DNA from: Phyto melanocephala
Lineage: Eukaryota > Arthropoda > Insecta > Diptera > Rhinophoridae
DNA length: 64,000 nucleotides
Assembly (NCBI GenBank): GCA_941918925.1
Contig: OW799233.1
Coordinates: 178,033,235-178,097,234 of the forward strand
Direction of reading: 5' to 3'
The notes below the pieces were generated by a model, which worked only from the letters and a program-made list of their open reading frames with translations, did no database searches and was not told where the DNA came from. This document shows, in pieces, positions 1-11,699 of this stretch. Position numbers and translations under genes: made by a program. How positions within the stretch are numbered: the first letter of the stretch is position 1; every line of letters starts with the position of its first letter.

Positions 1-79
1 GGAAATGAAAATTGTAGAAATTTCACACGGAATGACAAACCTATATATACCCTTTTTCACTGTGTGAAGGGTATAAAAA
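1..79 (-). mobile_element. DINE/INE-1-like helentron, family A, 5' end cut by window edge
   Basis: The segment ends in a TATACCC...GGGTATA hairpin pair at about 50-79 and is nearly identical to 11620-11694 and similar to 53750-53835, the 5' ends of other family A copies. The element reads on the minus strand and its body lies outside the window to the left. Confidence 0.75.
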
Positions 80-1080
80 AGGCAAGAAAATTACTTTATT
101 AACTGTATGTAATTAATTAATAAAACAATTATACTACTTAAGAATGCATTTATTCAATTTAGTGTTGTGCAGTTTACTTTATTAAGATTTAAACCGTCAG
201 TAGCATAGCCATTGATTAAATTAAAATCTCTGTTGCTGGTTGTTGTTTTAACACTTTGTGTGTTCAAATTGAAAATGAGGGGGAAAATATTACTAATGCT
301 CCCACTTGTTTTGTTGTAAAATGTAATTTAATTATTGCAAATTTGCACTAGAATGAAAAGAAGTATGTTTCCTACTTTACAGTGAACACCTCCTTAAAGA
401 GTAATTTTAAAAGTTTTAGTAACTGTAAGTATATAAACGTTTGTATAAACTATGTTCTACTGTGAATAGTTTTGTATTTATTTATGCATAAACATACTTA
501 TATAAATATGGTAATGCTTTAGTGGTATTTTTTACCTCGTCCTCTTAATCAGTGATTTTGCTTTGTTTCTTATCTAGAATATTTTTTGCATTAATTGCAT
601 ATAATGGGCAGCGCACATGCAACATTGTTACACTCACAGAAAAATTATTCTTCCCTTTTACTATACTAAACAATGTGATATTAAAATTTTACTCAGGTGT
701 TTTACAAAAACAGATGTTTTTTTTTATATGAGTAATGAAAAGCGTGGAGATATAAAAAACCTACCTAAAGTGTTTACAGCCATTGTTTTTCGTCTTTGTA
801 TTCAAGAAAATATCTGTATGTTATTAAAAATTTAAGAATAATTAAGAAAGTCCTTAAAAATGTAATGATTATTTAAAATTAAAAAAGAGGAAAGGCTAGA
901 TTTTATAAAAAAAAATATTTGCATAAAGGACAATTAAGAAAAAGTTCAACAAATAATTTTTATTATAAATTAAAAAAATATTTTTATTAAAAAAAATACC
1001 TGACACAGCACACGTTGTTTTGCCATATAAATTATTTCTAGGCAATATTTTTGACATTAAAAAAAACGTAAATCATATGT
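80..1080. other. AT-rich non-coding stretch, nothing identified
   Basis: About 1 kb of AT-rich sequence with poly-A and poly-T runs. The 72-codon open frame at 617-835 shows no motif, and its composition matches its surroundings. Confidence 0.6.
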
Positions 1081-1089
1081 GTCCTACGG

Positions 1090-1570
1090 TATGCAGATCT
1101 ATCATGGTTTAGGATATCAACGAAATCGTTATGTTATTTAGGTGAGGCATAAATTGTCCCTTGGGGTGAGTCACCCTTTATATTTAGGAGTATGAAAAAA
1201 AGATGTTTGCCGATTGTTTATTTATGTTTTATTATTTATTTCTGCATTGTATGCACTATAAATTGTGTACAATTTGAAAAAAAAATACTAAAGACTATTT
1301 ATATCGATGCAAGTACATAATTAAAAAATAGTGGGCTTGATAAAAAAAGTATCCTATTAATCATATCAAAGTCTTAGTGAAAATTTAAAGAAAATCGGTC
1401 CAGCAGTCTAGCCTACCTGAGTGGGCGTGAAAAAAGGCGTGGCCTTGAGGATTATGAAAAATAGATGTTGACTGATTCTCCGACCTACCCGATATGCACA
1501 TAAAATTTTATGAAAATTGGTGGAGTCATTTCGATGGAGTTTAATCACAAACACCACAAAACTAAAATTT
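1090..1570 (+). repeat. Decayed interspersed repeat remnant
   Basis: Contains GTGGGCGTG, GGCGTGGCC and AAAATCGGTCCAGCAG, then a 'GGTGGAGTCATTTCGATGGAG' type phrase near 1520-1545. These short phrases are typical of non-autonomous insect Helitron/helentron repeats and resemble the interior of the elements at 6610, 38671 and 46990. No ends were found, so the class is uncertain. Confidence 0.4.
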
Positions 1571-1729
1571 TGTATTGTAATTTGTATTAGATATTAAAAG
1601 AAATTTTTATTTTAAATATTTGTAGAAGAAGAAAAAATACATGATAAAGATATGAAATTAACCAAAATTTTTAAATAAATAAGAAAATGTTCAAATGTTT
1701 ATTTAATTTTTATTTAAATGTACTTGTTA

Positions 1730-2037
1730 AGGCTATACAACACGGCATGTTTTTTACATCTGACTTTAAAATTTGTGAGACATATGTAAATCTACATGTC
1801 TGTCAAAATTGTATTTTTACGCTGACTGCTTTGCAGAAGCAGACATTTCTGCCAACGGCTGATGTCACATGTTTTGACAGAAGAAAATAGAGCGCACTCT
1901 AATTAAAATTTTGTCAGATGTCTCAACACATGTTTTTTTACAGAAGTAATGTTTTAAAGGTAACACACGACATGTTTGTATTAGCAGTGGAGAATTTGAC
2001 AAGTTAGATGTAAAAAACATGCCGTGTATTAGCTCCT
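1730..2037. mobile_element. MITE with TTA target duplication, PIF/Harbinger-like
   Basis: The ends form an imperfect inverted repeat of about 40 bp sharing the block ACACGGCATGTTTTTTACAT (left 1740-1760, right 2011-2029). TTA occurs directly outside both ends (1727-1729 and 2038-2040). The element is 308 bp with no transposase. A 3-bp TWA duplication is the PIF/Harbinger signature; that class call is inference. The 67-codon frame inside it (1687-1890) is not considered a gene. Confidence 0.72.
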
Positions 2038-2690
2038 TTAATAAGCAGAACTGTAGGTTTTGGGGTTCTAAAAATCCAATTCAATTTAGCCCACTAGATG
2101 TACAGCATAATGTGGTATAACATCTGTTATTTGGGCTTACTTCTTCAAAAATATATTCGTAAGTTGAGTGTAGATTGGTTAATGCTGAAACATTTCTTAC
2201 GTCCTGCTTTGGAAAACAAACCTTAGATGTGGTTTTAGCCGCTGAAAAAATGGCAATTAAGTAACATTTTTGGAGAGCGAAAAATTTCCAGAAATTCGGA
2301 AATTTATTGGCCATCCGAATATTTTCTTAAGGTTTTTTGAAGGAGCGAAAAAGTATAAACAATACCAAGACAATACTTAAACTCAAGGCCAATATTATTT
2401 AAGACATTCGCGCACTACTACCAAAACTTCTAATAGTTGTTATGAAAAAAACGAGCCCATGAATGTGAAGCTGAATACAGAAGTGACATTATTTTCAAAA
2501 TTAGTGTTAAAACAATTCTATTAATTATTACATTTTTTAACCCCATAGTGACTTTTAGCTGATAAATGTAAATTTATCGAAAGTTTTCCGCAAATACAGA
2601 TAAAATGAAAAATGTATCGGGAATTATTTTCAAAATAAAAATTTATTAATCATTCTTTGTGAGAAAACGTTTTTTAAAAATTGTCCTTAA

Positions 2691-3219
2691 TGCCCGAAAC
2701 ACATAGACGACAGCAGACAGCAAGCAGCAATATGTCAAAAATAAAATCCATGTGTTTAAATTAAAACGATTTTTTTGACGGCAGCACAGCAGCATGACTG
2801 CACAACAGCATTTGCTGCTGCTGGCAACTTAGGCCATTTTATATATTGACGGGCAGCAATAAACAAATATAGTGTTGCCATTATATATATTAAATTGGAA
2901 AAATAAGAACAAAACCTTTTTTTTGAATATTTAATATAAAAGAATATTACAAAAATACAACAAAAAAATAAATTTATGTGTTTTTATAGTTTTTCGTGAT
3001 ATTATTAAATTTTTTTTATCAATAACTTAAATTTTATTCAATATAAAATATATATGCGGCATCCCTGAAATTTGTATTGCTAAAATACACATCAGCTGAT
3101 TATTATGTTGTTGCTGTCTTTAAAATAATTATGAAGCTGACTTCAGAGCTGCATTTGAAGTTGGCAGCATTTGAAGCCGTGAAGTTGTGAAGTCTGCTGA
3201 CGTCTATGTGTTTAGAGCT
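2691..3219. mobile_element. MITE with TAA target duplication
   Basis: Inverted ends share AAACACATAGACG followed by CAGCAGAC (left 2697-2719, right 3192-3214). Allowing the less conserved outer 6 bp, the element is flanked by TAA at 2688-2690 and 3220-3222. The left interior is rich in CAGCAG/GCTGCTG. It carries no coding sequence. The TWA duplication suggests PIF/Harbinger, but the outer end is the weakest of this group. Confidence 0.6.
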
Positions 3220-3222
3220 TAA

Positions 3223-6200
3223 GTCGGGTCTTAGTAAATGGCATTTTATAAAAAAAATTAAAATCTTTTAAAAATATGTGTAAAAATATATCTGTGGCAA
3301 TAAGAAACAACTACTTATGTCTGTAAATACTTTTAAAAATATATTTGTGGCAATGAGGAAAAATTGCTTTTATATGTTTTTATAGTTTTTCAGGAAAACA
3401 CTGTTAAAGTTTTGAGCTGATTTCTATAAATTGATTCCCTTTAGGTTAAATTTTGAACTGTATTAATAAAAGAGCATATTGGTTTTTGTATATTTAGTTC
3501 AATATTGCGTTACATTATTCTATTATTCTAAATGATATAAGATATAGGCACCATTGGCGTAGCTAAACATTATTCTTTGAATGGCAAAAGCTTTAAATAT
3601 TTTTAATTTTTTTTAAGGGAACTTTAAACTTAATTTTATGTGTAAAATAGGGCGCATTGCACCCCACAGAATTGTGTGGTAACTCACGTGATAGGCACTA
3701 CTTTCTTACGCTATTTCTTCCTGTATATTTGTTCAAAATAGTTTAAAAATTTGGCTGAGGGTAGTTTGAAGTTGTGTTATTGCAATGGTGTTAATATCTC
3801 CTTTATAGCTCATTTCGTCTTAAGCAGTTATTCGTTCTTGGCACAGATATATTAACTTATCATTGTCTTTAAAAAATTTTTTTAATGTGAGAAGAGTAGA
3901 AAATGTATTCTATGTTTAACCGATTAAATATATATTGTAAATCTTCTATATAAAGAGAATTTGTGAATATTTTTTAATAAATTGGGTAAGAAATTATTTG
4001 AACTAATTGCTTAGTAATAAAGCGTAGCAGGCAATTAACATGCAAAGCTTGAAACATTTGAGAGAAACATTTAAATTTCGTTCCATTTTATTACAAAAAT
4101 CTATTAATTTCTCTATAGAGTTAAACAGGAATATTCCAATTAATTTACTATTGGTCCCACAATACAATACCATTTAAAGTTAAACTATGTAGACACAGCT
4201 ACATATTTATTTATAATAATAATAGTTTAAATCAAATTGAGTTGTTTGTTTATTTTTTTTTGTTTCATGCTGTTTTTCGATCAATTTGAATTAGTTTAAC
4301 TCTCCCTGTAATTAACTTTCGATAAAAAAATAAACAACAAAAAATATGTTTAATTTTACCAATTAAAAAGGGACCACTTCAACAGCTAGAGTCAAAAATA
4401 AATAATAAAAAAAAAACAGAAACACTAAAAGAACAACAATAATGATGATGACGGAGCAAATAAACACTTGTATGCCCCGAATCGTATTGAAATTGTTTAA
4501 ATGTCTGTTATTTTTAACCTTTTCAAACAACATTTTTTAAACTGGGCTTGTTAAAAAAACATTAGATTATAACAACCAGATAAAAACGTAGAAATTAGCT
4601 CAAGTACCGCTTAAATAGAAATAATTTCGGAAAAGCAATGTAACCTGAAATGAATAATCAAACAAACACAGCATTGGAAGAGACAGACAAAGCACTTGAC
4701 AAAATGAAATAATTTGTTTATACTTATTCTAAAGTGCTGTCTCCTTAAGCTAAAAACCAACAAATTATATTGATGATTACATTTGAAAAAAAAGGGAAAG
4801 AAAAACCAAAATAAACAAAACAAAAATAAAATAAGAATAAGAGTAAAAAAAATGGAAAAATAATAATTAAATTATAAATAAAATTTCAAAGGACTAAATA
4901 GTTTTCAAGATTTTTATCATCTAAAAAAAAACTGAACGGAAGTTAAAAATCAAGTGGCGCATTAAAAGTCCACCTCTAGAAAATACAGACTCAAGTAAAA
5001 AAAAAAATAATTAACCATAAAAGCAGCTGTTCACACTAGTATGAGCTGTTGGCTGGCTGTATAAAATTAACAAGCGTAAAATTAAGTAATTAGAAAATTG
5101 TTAGAGGGTTTCGGGAATAAAAAACACGAACAACTAAATTAAGTTGAAATTGAAAGGTGACTTTCCAAATAAAGTTCGTTTGAAATCTAATAAAAAAATT
5201 TTTTTTTTTTAAAGAATTTTCACTTGTTTTTTTTTTCGTTTCTTGTTGGAATTATAACATTTTTTATTGTTGTTTTCGGTTTTACCACGAAATAATGAAA
5301 CAACATTTACAGTCATTAATTAAGACCATCATTTGTTGATGAGAATCACCAGCTCTTGCATATTAATCATTTTGGGGTGATAGAATTATAATTTCAATGT
5401 TGTTCTAGATTCTAGATACCATGTCATACACTTACGAGTAAAAATGCATAAAGTACTCGTCGTGTCAGAATTGTTTTTTTTTTTTCTTCAAATATAAATT
5501 TAAATTTTGGAAAAACAACAACAACAACAGCACAAATTTATATGAAAAAGCGTAACACAAACCAACCGAATCACACATGTCATTTGTCAATTTAAATCAA
5601 AATTATTCAAATGACAACAACAACAATAACAACAACAGCAGCAAAACAACATTTTATGAAAAGAAAAAGAAAAACTTAAGTCAATTGATTCGTTTCTTTG
5701 GAACTACAATTTATTACCCATAATAATGTGTTCATTTAATCAACAACAATAACGAATAATATTATTGATAATATTTAATAATGACAGTATATTGTTGTTG
5801 TTATTGATATTGATATTTTATAGTGACAACAACAAACAGACCTTTTTTCGATAACTCCACTATGATAAACAACAATTTTTTTTAACGGGAAAGAACCCAT
5901 CAACACATACAAGTGATAATCATCAATTCACAAGCAACAGCAATATTGTGGAACACAGAACAAAATGTAAGAAAGAAATATAAGAAGAAGAGTCATATGC
6001 ACCTTATAACTCTTGCACGGTAGGATAAAATTTGATATTGTTTTCCATCCCAAAGAAATTTTGTTAATTCTCTAATGATAGAAATTTTCTTTAAAAAAAC
6101 TGTTTTTGACAATATTTTATATTTCAATTAGCTGAACCGGCAATCGCTGATTTGTCATATAAATAGCACCTTTCTCGAAATCAAATAATCCCCAAATGTT

Positions 6201-6590
6201 TGGTTCAATAAATTAATGTTTGCGGTAGCTGTATACCACGTAGCGACATGCAGTTGAAACCTCATCTGGACCGAACCCATGTCATTCATAATTTCGAATA
6301 AAAAACTATTGATCATGTTGCGGTACCTAGCTAGAGCTCGGGCTGAACACAATTTTACGATAAAACATTGGGTCATTTTCGAACGGCTTTTTTTGTTAAT
6401 TTGGTAGCGTTGTTCAAGCTTCAATCTTTCCATTATTATTTGCCAGAGAATGCCTATCATATATGTCAAAAAGTGAGTGACTCTTCGTTTAACAGAAAGT
6501 GTTGTCGGTCCTAAAATATTAACATTAATTTACATGCATAGTATTAGCTCAAAATTAAAAGGGCGTATCTCGATTTTCTATTACATTACA
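3223..6590. other. AT-rich non-coding stretch with CAA microsatellites
   Basis: No gene or element ends recognised. It holds poly-A/T runs and CAA/CAG tracts at about 5512-5535 and 5610-5650. The 104-codon minus-strand frame at 6155-6469 has no recognisable domain, is not repeated in the window, and is not annotated as a gene. Confidence 0.55.
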
Positions 6591-6609
6591 GATGAAAAAA
6601 ATAAATAAA

Positions 6610-7233
6610 TCTATATATATAAAAGTGAAACTCTGTGTGTGTGTGTGTGCGTTAGCTATAGACTCCGAAACTGTAAAACCGATCGGACTCAAACTTTGGC
6701 AAGTTGTCGGACACATACCAGGGAGTGTTTATGGGTGGAAAAAAGTGGGCGGGGCCACGCCCATTAAAATTAGTTATCAGTTCTAGCTACTTGCACTTGA
6801 CCGATTTTTCTGAAACTTTGCACACATATCGAGCTATCATGACTAAATAATTTCGTGATAAGAAAAGTGGGCGGGGCCACGCCCCTCAAAAAAAGGTTAT
6901 AATTTTGAGGTACTTGCACCAGACCGATTTTTCTGAAACTTTGCACACATATTGAGCTGTTATGACTTTACAATTTGTGATTAGAAAAGTGAGCAATGCC
7001 ACGCCCATAAAAACAATTATAATTTTGAGCTACTTGCACTGGTCCGATTCTTCTGAAACTTTTCACACATATTGAGCTGTTATGACTTTACAATTTCGTG
7101 ATTAGAAAGGTGGGCAATGCCATCCCATAAAAAAAATTATAATTTTTAGGTTTTTGCACTTGATATTCAATTAAAATTTAGAATGCATTTCGATTCATTA
7201 AGGGGCGTAGCAACGCGCGCCGGGTTTGGCTAG
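6610..7233 (+). mobile_element. Non-autonomous Helitron, apparently complete
   Basis: Starts TCTATATATATAAAAG after an A and ends in a GC-rich hairpin (GGCG...GCGCGCC) then GGGTTTGGCTAG followed by T. This is the 5'-TC...CTAG-3' structure between A and T expected of Helitrons. There is no target duplication and no Rep/helicase coding. The interior has about three tandem units of about 122 bp (6770-7140), each with ACTTGCAC, CCGATT(T/C)TTCTGAAACTTT, CACACATAT and a GCCACGCCCA-like box; the third unit has a decayed box. The 64-codon frame at its start is incidental. Confidence 0.8.
6770..7140 (+). repeat. About 3 x 122-bp internal tandem repeats of the Helitron
   Basis: Three consecutive diverged units share TTCTGAAACTTT(G/T)CACACATAT and GAGCTRTYATGACT. 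Units 2 and 3 are closest to each other. Internal minisatellites of this kind are common in non-autonomous Helitrons. Confidence 0.75.
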
Positions 7234-7239
7234 TAAAAT

Positions 7240-9590
7240 ATAAAGAATAAAATTTTTATTTGACTAAACATCCATTATTTTAAACCATGGCATACGGAAT
7301 TTACCAGAAAATGTAAAAAACGAGATTTAGAAAAAAACTCGAAAGACATCAATATGCGCATGGTTATAGTGATAATTATTAAAGAAAGTTTTTGACATTT
7401 TTTTATATTATAAAATTTAAAAAAAAATCCGTTTTATGTCAAAATCTACTTGTTTAATCCTACATAATTAACAATATTGTTTTAACTTATTTTTATAAAA
7501 ATTTTCTTTTTAAAAAAACCTTTCCTAGAATATTTTTTTTTATTTTAAAAATATTCCAAAAGTTCACAATTTAGTCAGTATTATACCACTGTGCCTACAA
7601 TAATATTGCCTGGTAATAGTTTTGTTACTGGGCGTTTAAATTTAAATTGTCTACAATATATTTTTGACACTTGATAAATGTTAAATAAAAAAAAAGTACA
7701 CAAAATTCAATGAATTCTTTGGGACCACAAGTGCATTTCAATTAGTTTAAACAAAAGTCAAAGAAAAGGTAAAAAAACAGCGTAATCAAATGATCGTTGA
7801 TCGAACAAACGTACAAGCATTCAAAAACTGGTGACAAATGGTTTAATAATACTACCATTTCTGTTTTTTATACACCGAGTTATTTACTACTCCCTCACTC
7901 ACTTACTTATTTACGCGATAGCTGCAAACGTTCAGTCACTTGTGTTAGGAACACACTTCAATGTAATTCAAGTACGTGAGTGTGTCCAGTGGTGTTGTTA
8001 ATATTATTTTGACGTTTTCCACGGATATTAGTTTATCAGTAGCTTAAAATCAAATTAAAACATTGCAGAGCCTCTTTATCCCTAAAAATGTCAATTGTTG
8101 GATCTTTATTCTTTACACACATTCTCATTCTCTCTCTCTCTCTTCCTCCCTTTCTCACTACTGCATTTATATAATTTATAAATCGAATTTATTCCTGGTT
8201 TTCTTTATCATTTATTAATCAGCAGCAGTTTATTGTGTAAAATGTGTTTATTGTTTAGGGAACCGTTATGCAACTGCTGTTGTTATTATTGTCTCACCCT
8301 CACTCAAACTCATTAAAGCTGCTGCTGGTTCTGAGTTGTTGTGGCTGTTGATGTTGTTTAGCCCTCATTTAGATAAATTTTAAGGCCAGTATCAGAAATA
8401 AACAAAATAAAAAAGGACAATATGTCATGACAAGGGTTTTAGTCCCATAGAAATTTTTTAAAACTTCCTAGAATGTGGTCAATTCGTACAAGTGTACGAG
8501 TTACAGCTTAAACAACACAACAGACTACACTACCAATTCTGTTTTTTGTTTTATATATTTGAGCCAAGACCACAGAAATCTAGAAAAAAAAAACAATGAA
8601 CCAAAAAGGCAAGGCGAGAAAAAACAAGTAAATTTTTAGTTAAACACAGTTGCCATTTGACATCATGTTGTTAAGTACTACGAGATGTAATACTGGTACA
8701 ACAAAAAGTTTTTTTGTTTGTTTTCAATTACCTGTTTTGCAGCCAGCACCTCGCTTTTATCCTGTCGTTTCATTTAACTAATGTCCTTTTACTCTTGTCG
8801 TTGCAAATGTAACTAAGTGTGCGTTTGCTAGTAAGTACATACATACAAACATACGTGTATTTCAGTTGTTAATAACAACTACATACAAACACTTGTCTTT
8901 AAAAATAAACGTGCAAACAAAAAGTATCTCCTACCTTTTTCTCATTTATTTAATACATTCGTTTTGGTTTTTATGGACTTTTTATCTTTTAAAGGATTTT
9001 TGTTAATAACCGTTATGTTTGTAATAATCATTATTTTCGAATTGTTTCGAAAACTCTCTCACACACAGAAATTGCGGACATAATTTTAGGAATTGTCTAA
9101 TCTTGTTCAATGATCGTTTTTATGTGACATGATCACAGTGTCCTTTAATTGGAAAATCAAAATACGCATTGTTTCATTACAAGATTTATTATGATAATTG
9201 AAACTGTGTTTGTGTCATTTTGGTTAATAGTTTGTTTAATGGTGATAAGATATGAAGTAGTTTTCCATACATTTTTATTTTATCTAGAATTAAAATGCAA
9301 TAAAGAAACAAAAATTGTTCCAAGAAAGTTTGTTTGTATAAAAATGTACAGAATTGATTTAATTAATATAAAATGAATTATAGAATATTAAAAATATGAT
9401 AAAAAAATACACCCAGTTTAAAGTAGCCCTCTGTCCGACTGTCTGTCTGTAATTTATTAAAAATTTTTCCTAGTTCACATATAAATGATGAGCTTAAAAT
9501 CATATTTTACACCCATGACTCAAAAATACTCTTTTTAAAACAAATTTAAACAACGAAAATATATATGTTTATTTGTATCGATTTATCGTT
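7240..9590. other. AT-rich non-coding stretch with CT and CTG/TTG tracts
   Basis: No element ends or coding potential recognised. A (TC)n run lies at about 8127-8143, and CTG/TTG tracts near 8270-8360 resemble low-complexity sequence common in fly introns. Confidence 0.55.
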
Positions 9591-9597
9591 TATAGTA

Positions 9598-10027
9598 CAT
9601 TTACACCTGCGGGAAATCTAGTAAATTTGAATTAAAATCTTAATCAAAATCTACACCGTTCCCACTATTGTGTTTTGACATTTTTCGTGATTTCGTCTTC
9701 TAAACACTCTGTTTATTTATAAGGTAACTAGTGTAAGAGGCTTTCTATACTCTACTTCTACAAAACTAAAATTTCCTATATAAATATTAATGTAAATAAT
9801 AAAGTACTTGTGCAATCGCCACCTTATCGCGTAGTACTTTTTATTAGATTGTGATAAAAAAAAGCATAGTTGCATCATGGAAAAGGACTGGATTTTGAGT
9901 AGATTTTTTTTGAGTATTTTTTGTGATCTAGTGTCGAAGTACATTTCGATTTGTATGAGAAATCTAGCAGAAATTATTTGGATTTGCTCAAAATCAGCTC
10001 TCACTGGATTTGGCTCAGGTGTAAATG
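9598..10027. mobile_element. MITE with TA target duplication
   Basis: Inverted ends CATTTACACCTG (9598-9609) and its complement (10016-10027) are flanked by TA on both sides. Subterminal sequence pairs imperfectly. The 430-bp element has no transposase; the 95-codon minus frame inside has no motif. A TA duplication fits Tc1/mariner-type MITEs, but the ends are short. Confidence 0.6.
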
Positions 10028-10139
10028 TAGTATTAAAGCGATTTTAATTATTACTATTAAGGAAAAAAATTTTACATTTTAGTTGCATAGGAATAAAAGT
10101 CTCTTTATAAAAAACTGCGATTTACTAAAGGTGAATCCT

Positions 10140-10770
10140 AATTAGATTGAAATTAAATTTTTCAACATCAACATTTATCATTTGTAACGAGCTACTGGAA
10201 TATAGCTGTTTAGGCAAATCTTAATCATACAAATAAAACAGCAGAGGCCCAAGAATTAATCACTGAGACACTTCTCTGTTGATACAAAGGGAAGGAGCAA
10301 AATTACCATTTTAAGCTACTGATTGAGAACGATCACTAAGATTGAAAGATAGATGATTTGCTGGTGATACAAAAAAAAATTTAAGAAGTTGTTGAGTTTC
10401 AAAAATAAAAGTACCATGATTTACTGTATCGAAAGCTTTGGAATTATCAAGAAGAACCATAAACGAAATTTGGTCATCATCATGATTTTCACATACGTTT
10501 TCAGTGATATTAACTAGCGCTGTTGTACAACTTTGATTTGTACAAAATTCAGAGTTTCAAAAAAATAATAAATACATTTTTTCGATAAAAGCACTTATTT
10601 GCACATGCAGAATCCTTTCAAGAACCTTGAATAGGTAACATAAAAAGCAATCGATCGAAATTCTGTGTTGAGATCGGGAATTAGGATTATTTTTTGTAGG
10701 CTTCCAATTGGCATTATTTAACACATTTTCTTTTTTTTTTAAGTGCGTTTTTTCGGACGGAAAAAGCAAT
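10140..10770 (-). pseudogene. LINE reverse transcriptase fragment, CR1/Jockey-like
   Basis: Minus-strand translation gives, in domain order, an N-terminal RT block ending in FKVLERILHVQISAFIEK (about 10580-10640), then CTTALVNITENV and LLDNSKAFDTVNH (about 10430-10530), a SDRSQSV block, and a decayed GVPQGSILGPLLF-type motif reading REVSQ*LILGPLLF near 10245. These are conserved RT blocks of CR1/Jockey-group non-LTR retrotransposons, whose intact ORF2 is about 900 residues. Only about 200 codons remain, spread over several frames with stops. The catalytic YADD block, the endonuclease and the 3' end are not visible. The first 70 codons (10557-10769) are still open. This is a dead insertion; clade assignment is by recall of motifs. 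Confidence 0.82.
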
Positions 10771-10888
10771 GTTTTTGGTTTATTTAATTAAAATTGTTAA
10801 TAATTGTTTCACTTAATTACCAATAGCCTAAGACAGCAATTAATTTTAAAAGGGTCTAAAAATACACCATAAAAAATGTGTCTACAAA

Positions 10889-11694
10889 AAACAAGTAAGA
10901 ATGCTATCTTATATACCCTTCACAACGTGTAGTCATGCAATAACAGTAATTTGTATCACCATTCATCTCATATGAAATACCTACATACTTAAAAAAAACA
11001 TACCTATATAAAAACATCCCATTGTAAAATTAAAAATTTACTTATGTATGTTAAAAAAAAAAATTTAAAAAAATATTTAAAAAAAAAAATTTAAAAAAAA
11101 TAATTAAAATAAAAATAATAAATATAAAACAAAAAAAATTTAAAAAAAAATTTTAAAAATATATAATAATAAAAATATAAATAATATATTAAATAAAAAA
11201 TAAAAAAGAAATATAAAAACAAATTAAAAAAAAATATATATAAAAAAATAAAAAAATTTGTTTTTGGCTCAGCTGGGATTCGATGCCACGTCTACTCTAG
11301 CCAGTATACACGTTTGTATGTATGTATGTTGTTGTTGTAATGTTGTTTTTGTAAAAAAAATCGAGGTGGTCGTGGGTTTCTGCCCATATCTCAGTTGTTT
11401 ATGTACCGATGTTTCTGATTTTCAATGCCGATCTACTCCTGAATATTTCTGATATTTTAATACCTCACCCGGGTCCAAGCGATGTCGGGGGGCCTCAAAA
11501 AGTTGATTTCAACATACACACGGACAGACGGTCAGACAGACAGACGGACAGACTGACAGAGCTTAATCGACTCCCCTATTCATAAGCTTTCAGAAAATAT
11601 ATACTTTATGAGGTCGGAAATGAAAATTGTAGAAATTTCACACGGAATGACAAACCTATATATACCCTTTTTCACTGTGTGAAGGGTATAAAAA
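10889..11694 (-). mobile_element. DINE/INE-1-like helentron, family A
   Basis: The minus strand starts with a TATACCCTTCACAC...GGGTATA hairpin, then the family phrase around TTTGTCATTCCGTGTG, a TCTGTC/CCGTCTG-rich block (11520-11560), and ends in GAAGGGTATATAAGAT...CTTACTTGTTT. The layout matches Drosophila INE-1/DINE-1: paired 5' hairpin, CCGTCTG block, 3' hairpin and a TTGTTT end. An AT-only tract (about 11040-11260) and a tRNA-like segment interrupt the middle. The 64-codon frame inside is incidental. Confidence 0.82.
11040..11315 (-). repeat. tRNA-like B-box head with about 200-bp A/T tail, inside family A helentron
   Basis: On the minus strand a head containing TGGCTAGAGTAG and GGCATCGAATCCCAGC (close to the tRNA B box GGTTCRANTCC) is followed by CTGAGCC and about 200 bp of pure A/T. 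The same head and tail lie at 53215-53460 in the opposite orientation relative to the host element. This suggests a tRNA-derived SINE or an invertible internal segment. Confidence 0.5.
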
Positions 11695-11699
11695 CGCCT

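Noticed and set aside
6155..6469. 104-codon minus-strand frame
   Set aside because: No recognisable motif and not repeated; length is within chance for 64 kb read in six frames.
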